A stretch of DNA of 64,000 bases from Obelidium mucronatum. Lineage: Eukaryota; Chytridiomycota; Chytridiomycetes; Chytridiales; Chytriomycetaceae. The stretch spans positions 1 through 64,000 of the forward strand of contig JAIVFH010000057.1 of NCBI GenBank assembly GCA_025765595.1, in the 5' to 3' direction. Made by a program: the position numbers and the translations under genes. A model generated the notes under the pieces. It was given only the letters and a program-made list of their open reading frames with translations. It was not told the DNA's origin and searched no databases. Positions 57,701 through 64,000 of this stretch are shown here, one piece after another; position 1 is the stretch's first letter; each line of letters begins with the position of its first letter.

Positions 57701-59100
57701 CGAAGATTTTTTTCTCAGCTGCGGGAGCAGCTGCACAAAGTTGATAGAAGATGTGGTAGTTTCTCTCTATCAAAACAACGACTTGAGTGCAAATGAAAAC
57801 AGCAAAGTCCCGCCTTCTCATACCAGTTGCAGGTTGAAAAATTAATCGCGATCGTTCCAAAAGATATGTTCGAACTTTGGCACCAGTGATCCTCACGTTT
57901 CCAGCCAGTGGATCCGAGAAGAAAAGCTGTACAAACTTTCCAAAACGAGAAGAGTTGTCATTTCGAGTTGTTTTGGCGTTTCCAAAAGCCTATCAAGAGC
58001 GCAATGTTCAATATGATGTCCAAAAATCGAATAAGAAGCTAAAATACCTCGAGAATCGGGTTTGAGGCCAAAACCGCCTCTTCTGTTGGGCTACCCGATA
58101 GCTGTGATGTATTCTGCAGTGTTGCCGATGAAGACGATAGACCATCAGCAAGTGCAAAATACTGCATAACGTATCGCGTCGATTGTGTTTTTCCAGCTCC
58201 GCTTTCTCCTGATATAATTACAGATTGGTTCTTGCCTTCCAACATGGCCCGATAACACTCCTCCGCGATTCCATACTGGATACCAAGGATAAGAAAAGAG
58301 AAAAAAGCGCCATGATCCATCACAGGTACTTACAATGTGAGGCATTAATTCATCTCTTTTCTTCCCAGAAAACGCCTTCATGATATCGGGAGTGTAAATA
58401 TCAACTTTTTCGAAGGGGTTCATTGCAAGAAGAACCATTCCGGAATATGTGTATATTTGTTGCGCAATAAATCGGTTCTTGATACCCCAAAAGACGGCCG
58501 CTCTGTAAATTTGCGTTAGCCAAGAATCCAGCGTGTGCATCCTTCCCCGCCTCCACAAACATACTCACTCATGGAGATACGATAGAACAGATAAATCATC
58601 CACATTGTCCTATTGCGAAATGAGCAATGTTTAGTCCCACTGACGTCTGATGGGCAACCTCTTGTAATCAATCTGCTACAAGCTCGTAATTACCATGAAG
58701 TCTGGGTTCTTGAGTGGCGGCAAGAGATCATCAGCATTCTTTTGTAACGCTGCCAGGGGTATCTTGACTTCATGTGTCTAGATGGAAGTAAGTCGACCCT
58801 TCCCAATATACTTCATTAAGGGCCAGTACCTTGCCACTTGTAAGCAGTTGAAACTGCATCCTTACAGCCGATGCCTCTACAACGACATCTGATACAAGCT
58901 CTCCCAAAATCCAGCCATCGCTTTTGTCTTTGAAGTAACTGCCAATAAACCGTTCAAACAACGGGTTATTGTGAGGGATACAAGACACTTACGCTTTGGC
59001 ACCCTGCAATAGACGTGAAACCAGTTAGATCGCATTCAGGCTACAGCTTTCTTCTGTGTATTACCTGTCGATAGTCAGCTACCGCTTTGTTCAGAGCCAT
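54759..59100 (-). CDS. Class V-type myosin lacking the DIL domain
   Basis: ATG 59100 ([12 protein letters not shown]) with the exon pattern of the other two. Motor: [69 protein letters not shown], then [20 protein letters not shown]. About four IQ-like segments (for example [17 protein letters not shown]), then a coiled coil ([14 protein letters not shown] to [10 protein letters not shown]), and a disordered end ending [11 protein letters not shown]. The cargo-binding DIL domain is missing. Three one-base insertions are inferred at about 57348, 56760 and 56690. Each returns to conserved motor sequence. The class V identity rests on motor similarity to the complete gene and on the IQ count. 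Confidence 0.82.
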
Positions 59101-59630
59101 AGTTGGGATGCGTCTACTTTCTTTCCCTTCAGACAGAATTTTTTTTTCTCACAAAGAGGTGTGTCAATGCGGGGTGCGTCAATGGCAACAAACACCCAAA
59201 TGAGATTTAAGTTATTTATTTATGCATGGCAGCAGAGAACATGGACGCAATAAAATCCACTTTGATCAGATCAGTTATGTCTTTAATACTGTTTTAAGTT
59301 CACGTTTAATTTTTGAAGTCTTCATCGAAAAGGGTCACTTTGTCTCATAGACACCAAGTAATTCTTTTGGAGTCGGTCCCGAGTTTAGATTTTTATTCAA
59401 TAATGGATCTTCAGATAAGGAACTGCAAGCAACCTGTCTAAATGTAAACGAAGTCTGCAAATACTATATTCATAAAAGAACGAAATCTTTCGTTGTTAGC
59501 TATATGGAAAGTGGAGCGTTCAGATAAATAACCATGTTGCCACCGTCAGGGATTCTAACTAAGAAGCGGCTATATGCAGTTTCTCTGTTTTCATCAAAAA
59601 TCTATTTGAACTTTTTTGTAAGAGTGAAAC
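59101..59630. promoter_or_regulatory. Divergent region between myosin and protease D
   Basis: About 530 bases between divergent start codons, AT-rich. As with protease A and the complete myosin, a myosin and a protease are transcribed away from each other here. No specific motif found. Confidence 0.45.
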
Positions 59631-61479
59631 ATGGGAATCGCCTCACTGTTTCTGGTCTCTGTGGCTGCAGTTACCATCGGCTCATCATCAGCAACGAAGG
59701 AAAGAGATTGCATTCAGACTCCATGGTGCGTTCTGCACTCAGATGATTCCTTGACGATGAAGCCTCTTAATAATGATTAATGAACAGCAGCACCACACCC
59801 AAATCATCAATCATCCGCATTCCAACCGTAAAAACATCATTTAAGGCCAGATCTAGAAGTAAAAGGCGTTTTGTTTTGGTTGGGCCCTTCATGCTTCTCA
59901 CCCTTTCACAAACAGCTGACGACAGTGTTGAAATCATTGACCCAACAAACAACCTCTCTTTCGATGCGTCTCTATCATCGAAAGCATCAAATTCTATGGC
60001 TTCCGATCTACCCCTTGAAGAATACGCATTCGGTGTAACTGAGGTGGTTCAAGTTTTTGAGGCAAATGTGTGGTGAACTCTAAAAATACCATCGATTTTT
60101 ACCAGTATCGAGCGGTAATTCAAGTGGGAACTCCGCCTCGGAACTACAATGTTTTGTTTGATACGGGAAGTTTTACGACGTGGTTGTATGGCGCCACTTG
60201 CACAAGTCTAGTTGAGTTTTTTTTTCTTTCGTTTTTTTTTGTTGTTGGTGTTGAAACTCAATGCTTGCACAAAAGGCGTGCAAAGCAGCGGCTCATACGT
60301 ATGATGTAAAAAAGAGCTCTACAGGAATCGATTTGGGATTGGCGAATGTAGAGCAAACTTGTGGGTCTTTATTTTTCTTTTGGTTGTTGTTATTTACCAC
60401 TTTATCACAAGATGCGGATGGTTCGGGATACAATGGATCATTAGTTCAAGATACAGTTTTAGTTAGTGGCTACAGTGTTCCGAGTTTTCAATTCACGCAG
60501 GTTAAAACAAGTCATCTGTTTTCCAAGGCAATTAATTCACTAAAGGGCAAGAACCACAAAAAATAGGTAACATCCTATCGCTCTTCAAGTCCAAAAGGAG
60601 TATCAAGTGGCCGATACATATCAGGACGGAATCGTGGGTATGGGATTCCACCCATCCGTACCTGGCTACACTAGCACGCTTATCGAAGCATTGATCGAGT
60701 TTGGCCATTTACCGTATCCGCAATTTAGTTGGTACATCACACTAGATGAAGCGCAAGGGTATGCCACATTTGGAGGATACGATATGTCGTTATTCGAAAC
60801 CATGTCGCAACACCCCGTTTGGGTTCCCATGATTACAAACACAGATTTAATGCTTGCGGGGAAGCTGGCATTGCCCCTTCTTTCTGCGAGCGTGAATGGG
60901 AAGGTTGTAGAGTCCTTTTCAAGTCATGAGTCACCAGTCCACAAAGAAAATATGCAGGGTACCACGGGAGCTGCGAGTTGGGATACAGGAACTGCAGCGT
61001 CAATTGTATCAGATGTTCTTGTGAAGGCGATTGGGGTATTGATTCCGGGGTCGAAGCTTGTTCAATATTCTGGATCTACGGACATTAGTTATTCTGTACC
61101 TTGCACTGCAAGGCAAGAAAGTGGTGGCGGACCAGTAGTTACGCTCAACTTTGAAGGAGGTGGGTCTTTGAGTATCACGGCTTTAGAATACGTTGAGGTA
61201 GACCATAACAGTGATGGGATCTGTTATTTGGCCCTGACGGGAAGGAAAGGTGGATACCGAAAAGGAACCTATCTGATTGGAAACACTTTCTTGAAGAGAT
61301 ATGTGAATGTTTTTGATTTTGGGAAGAGGTGGATTGGGTTTTCATTGGCTCTGGGAAGGACGCGTTCGGTTGCTGATGCAGTTCAGGGACGCATGGCTCC
61401 AATCAAGAGTGGGGCCAATCACACAGTCTCCGGGATTGCATTTTTTGTTATTTGTTGTCTCTTAAGCGTAGCCATGTAA
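59631..61479 (+). CDS. Pepsin-like aspartic protease D, probably GPI-anchored
   Basis: Active sites VLFDTGSFTTWLYG (about 60153) and ASWDTGTAASIVS (about 60975); flap region DADGSGYNGSLVQDT; DGIVGMGFHPS; YLIGNTFLKRYVNVFDFGKRWIGFSL. The C-terminus is hydrophobic with no tail (SGIAFFVICCLLSVAM), typical of a GPI signal. ATG 59631 opens a plausible signal peptide exon (MGIASLFLVSVAAVTIGSSSA). The following exons (59780-60100) are unclear: a second hydrophobic stretch (FVLVGPFMLLTLSQTADDS) and a possible one-base loss near 60058 complicate the join. Introns near 60210-60260 and 60360-60410 are T-rich. It stops only 28 bases before the kinase gene start on the same strand. Confidence 0.75.
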
Positions 61480-61507
61480 TATCAGTTCATTATGCATATT
61501 GACTCCC

Positions 61508-64000
61508 ATGGTTGATCTGGCTTGTGCATTTCCAAATCAACTTCCTCCAAAACACCTCCAAATGCTCAGTCCTCGCCCGCTGGCGCCCGAACCGCTTGCC
61601 GGTGACAACGTCGAACTAAGCTATGAACTAATAGAGAGTGACAGCGGGAAGATAAGTCCAGACATCGACGGACACCTCGAAGCGCTCGAGACACAGCTTG
61701 CCGACCACTTGCTGGACTCAGTCCAAACAGCGCTTGCAAACACCAACGATTCGTCGCGAGGAATTCTGATTGGTAAGTGCTTGCTACTGTGGGTCGCTGG
61801 AGACTGACTGTGATTTTGGCAGAGGCCACCCTGGGATTTAGTCCCCTCTTTGCCTCCAATGCGGAATCAGCGCCTGCGTTGGCCCTGTTTTCCTATTCGT
61901 CAGACAAATTCAAGGATAATTCACAGGCTTTGAGCCAGGAAGAGGCCTTGGACATTGTCGAAATCCACTCGTTTGAACCATTCGATCGTGTCTTTGCCTC
62001 TGTAAATGCTTCTATAGAAAGCGAAGGTCTTCTGAAAACTAAGAAAGACGTTGTATTTGTCATTGGTATGTCTCCAACTGTGCCCTCTTATTATTTTTGG
62101 CACCTGACCAGATAAAACAGGAGGACCTGGTTCAGGAAAGGGAACCCAATCTGCGAAATTAGCAACTGAATTCGGACTTACGCATTTATCAACGGGTGAT
62201 TTGCTAAGAGCCGAAGTGGCAGCTGGTTCTGAAGTTGGCCTGTTTTGTGACGGACTGCTAAAGGACGGAAAGATTGTGCCTATGGTGAAGTCAAAAGATC
62301 GTTGGAATTTTAACTTATGCTAAACTGTTGATTAGAATATCGTGATTGATTTGCTCAAGGCTGCCATTGAACGGGCGTCTCAGACTGACACAAATGGAAT
62401 TCTGATTGGTGTGATTTATGCCAATTGAATTTTTCTATCAAAACCAGCTGACCAAGGACCTGTTTTCTTAGATGGATTCCCTCGCGCAGTGGATCAAGCT
62501 GTAGAGTTTGAGCGCGCTCTCGGCCCACCATCATTTATCCTCAACTTTTATTGCCCACTCTCTGTCCTCGAATCCCGACTTCTTGAACGGGGCAAAACAT
62601 CAGGAAGATCCGATGATAACTTGGAGTCGATTCGAAAACGCTTTGCAACTTTTGAAAAGGAAAGTTTGCCAGTGTTGGAGTATTTTGGAGATCGTGTTTT
62701 TACAGTGGACGGTGGAAATGGCGGAGTGGACGACGTGTATGCAGAAGTGAAAGCTGTGGTTGTTGGTCAAGAAGGTCTTTTTGTTGGGGGTAAGAAGGCT
62801 GTCATATTTGCTGTCGGTGAGTCTCTCCCTCATTTGAGAATCATTTCGCCATGAATACACACTAACCTGTTGATTTATTTTTCAAGGGGATGGTACGTGC
62901 CCTGAAGAATGCCACGAGCTTTGTATTCGTCTTTCAAACCAACACAATCTCACTCTCCTCTCCTTTGGCGACGTTCAAAATTTTGGAGAATCGCGTTCTA
63001 TCGAACCAATCTCCGAAGATGCTGGAGAAGTCGAACATGTCACTGTTCCTGAAAGCACGAGTCTGTTTCCGCCAGTTTCTCCTTTCGGGAGAGCAACCAG
63101 TCAAAACTCCTTGCGGGATGCAATGAGCGACTTGGATGGCGAGTTGGCAGAGCACCTTTTGGAAGTGGTTCGTTTTCACATTGGTGAAAATTTGAGGGCA
63201 GACAACCCTGCGGCTGGGTTACTCGTCGGTAAGAAGCTACAGACTGTTCAAAAGATAAAATAACACCACCCTACGTTCAAACCTGAAGAGGCGTCCCTTG
63301 GCTTCAGCCCCTTGTTTGACGAACAAGAAAGCGAAACTCCTGCTTTGGCTTTGTTTTCGTACCCTGCCGAGTCCTTTGAAGACAGCTACACTCTTCCTAG
63401 CTTCGACGATGCCCTCAATGTACTTGAGATTGTTAAATTCCACCCTTTTGAGAAAGTATACCAGAATGTCAAGGAGAGCGTCTTGAAAGAAGGACTATTG
63501 GAGCATTCAAGTGGAGTTCCTATTATTTTTGTGCTTGGTGGACCTGGTTCTGGGAAGGGTACTCAATCTGTCAAGCTGGCGGCGGAATTCCGGTTGACTC
63601 ATTTAAGCGCGGGCGATTTATTGAGAGAGGAGGTTGCGTCTGGTTCTGATGTTGGACAACTGTGTAGTCTCATTATGAAAGAAGGGAAAATTGTGCCCAT
63701 GGTATGTTGCTGATCGTGGCCTTTTTCCTTTTGATGACTTATCCAACTACAGGAAATTATTATTGAGCTTCTCGCAAAGGCGATTTCAAGTGCAACTAGC
63801 ACTCAAGGGATTCTCATAGGTGAGAGAAACGTAAAAGGAATTAAATCGACTTTTTCATCTAACTGGACAAAAGACGGTTTCCCGCGAGCTGTTGATCAAG
63901 CAATTGAATTCGAACGTGTCATTGCAAAAGCCGCCAAAATCATCAACTTTACATGTCCCTCTACCAGTTCTCGAATCTCGACTGTTGGAACGCGGGAAGA
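61508..64000 (+). CDS. Tandem adenylate/UMP-CMP kinase-like protein (3' partial)
   Basis: Starts at ATG 61508 ([11 protein letters not shown]) and continues past the window. Two copies of a unit: a leader with LGFSPLF and PALALFSY (about 61835 and 63300), then a nucleoside monophosphate kinase domain. Copy 1: [10 protein letters not shown] (62121), [25 protein letters not shown], short [25 protein letters not shown]. Copy 2: [10 protein letters not shown] (about 63539), [25 protein letters not shown]. Short introns (GT-AG) interrupt at matching places. The short LID fits AK1/UMP-CMP kinases, cytosolic NMP phosphorylation with ATP. Multi-domain adenylate kinases are often flagellar, which would fit a zoospore-forming fungus, but that is inference. 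An extra T near 63959 breaks the frame at the end. Confidence 0.85.

Overview
The window is nuclear DNA of an early-diverging, probably chytrid-like, fungus. This is inferred from gene content and structure: genes with many short GT-AG introns (about 45-90 nt), fungal protein families (yapsin-like aspartic proteases, small oligopeptide transporters, an Ist2-like anoctamin, a Drs2-like flippase, homeobox regulators, a class V myosin with DIL tail), a Crinkler-type effector of the kind known from oomycetes and Batrachochytrium, and CCCTAA telomere-type repeats. I cannot name the species.

Layout. 1-5.5 kb looks subtelomeric: a reverse transcriptase of Penelope type and a second retroelement with an RRM-like ORF1. 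Both point rightward and both have a 3' end that abuts CCCTAA tracts. A tRNA-like (SINE-like) fragment and decayed tandem repeats follow. 5.5-9.1 kb: a protein kinase with Sel1 repeats and a Crinkler protein, both on the minus strand. 9.3-18.3 kb, minus strand: an anoctamin interrupted by an intron built of GC-rich hairpin repeats, a Q-rich unknown, an LRR protein with F-box-like segment, an acidic unknown and a PDXDC1-like PLP protein. 18.4-28 kb, plus strand: a MYND-finger protein, a P4-ATPase and two tandem paralogous homeobox genes. 28.6-33.3 kb: an unknown disordered protein and a three-SKICH-repeat phosphoesterase with an in-frame stop.

33.3-61.5 kb is a duplication cluster: four pepsin-like aspartic proteases, three class-V-type myosins (one complete, one tail-less, one without DIL) and two nearly identical oligopeptide transporters. 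The transporter pair is a tandem duplication of about 3.4 kb that also carried the 3' end of the myosin gene. Two protease/myosin pairs are divergent and share short intergenic regions. 61.5-64 kb: a multidomain adenylate/UMP-CMP kinase-like gene cut by the window end.

Many otherwise well conserved genes carry single-base frame breaks, nearly all of them one extra base with no shared motif. I read this mainly as uncorrected insertion errors of long-read sequencing, so most broken genes here are probably intact. The frameshift shared by both transporter copies and the stop in the phosphoesterase deserve separate checks. Splice sites were assigned by eye from reading frame and GT/AG signals; coordinates of internal exons are approximate unless stated.
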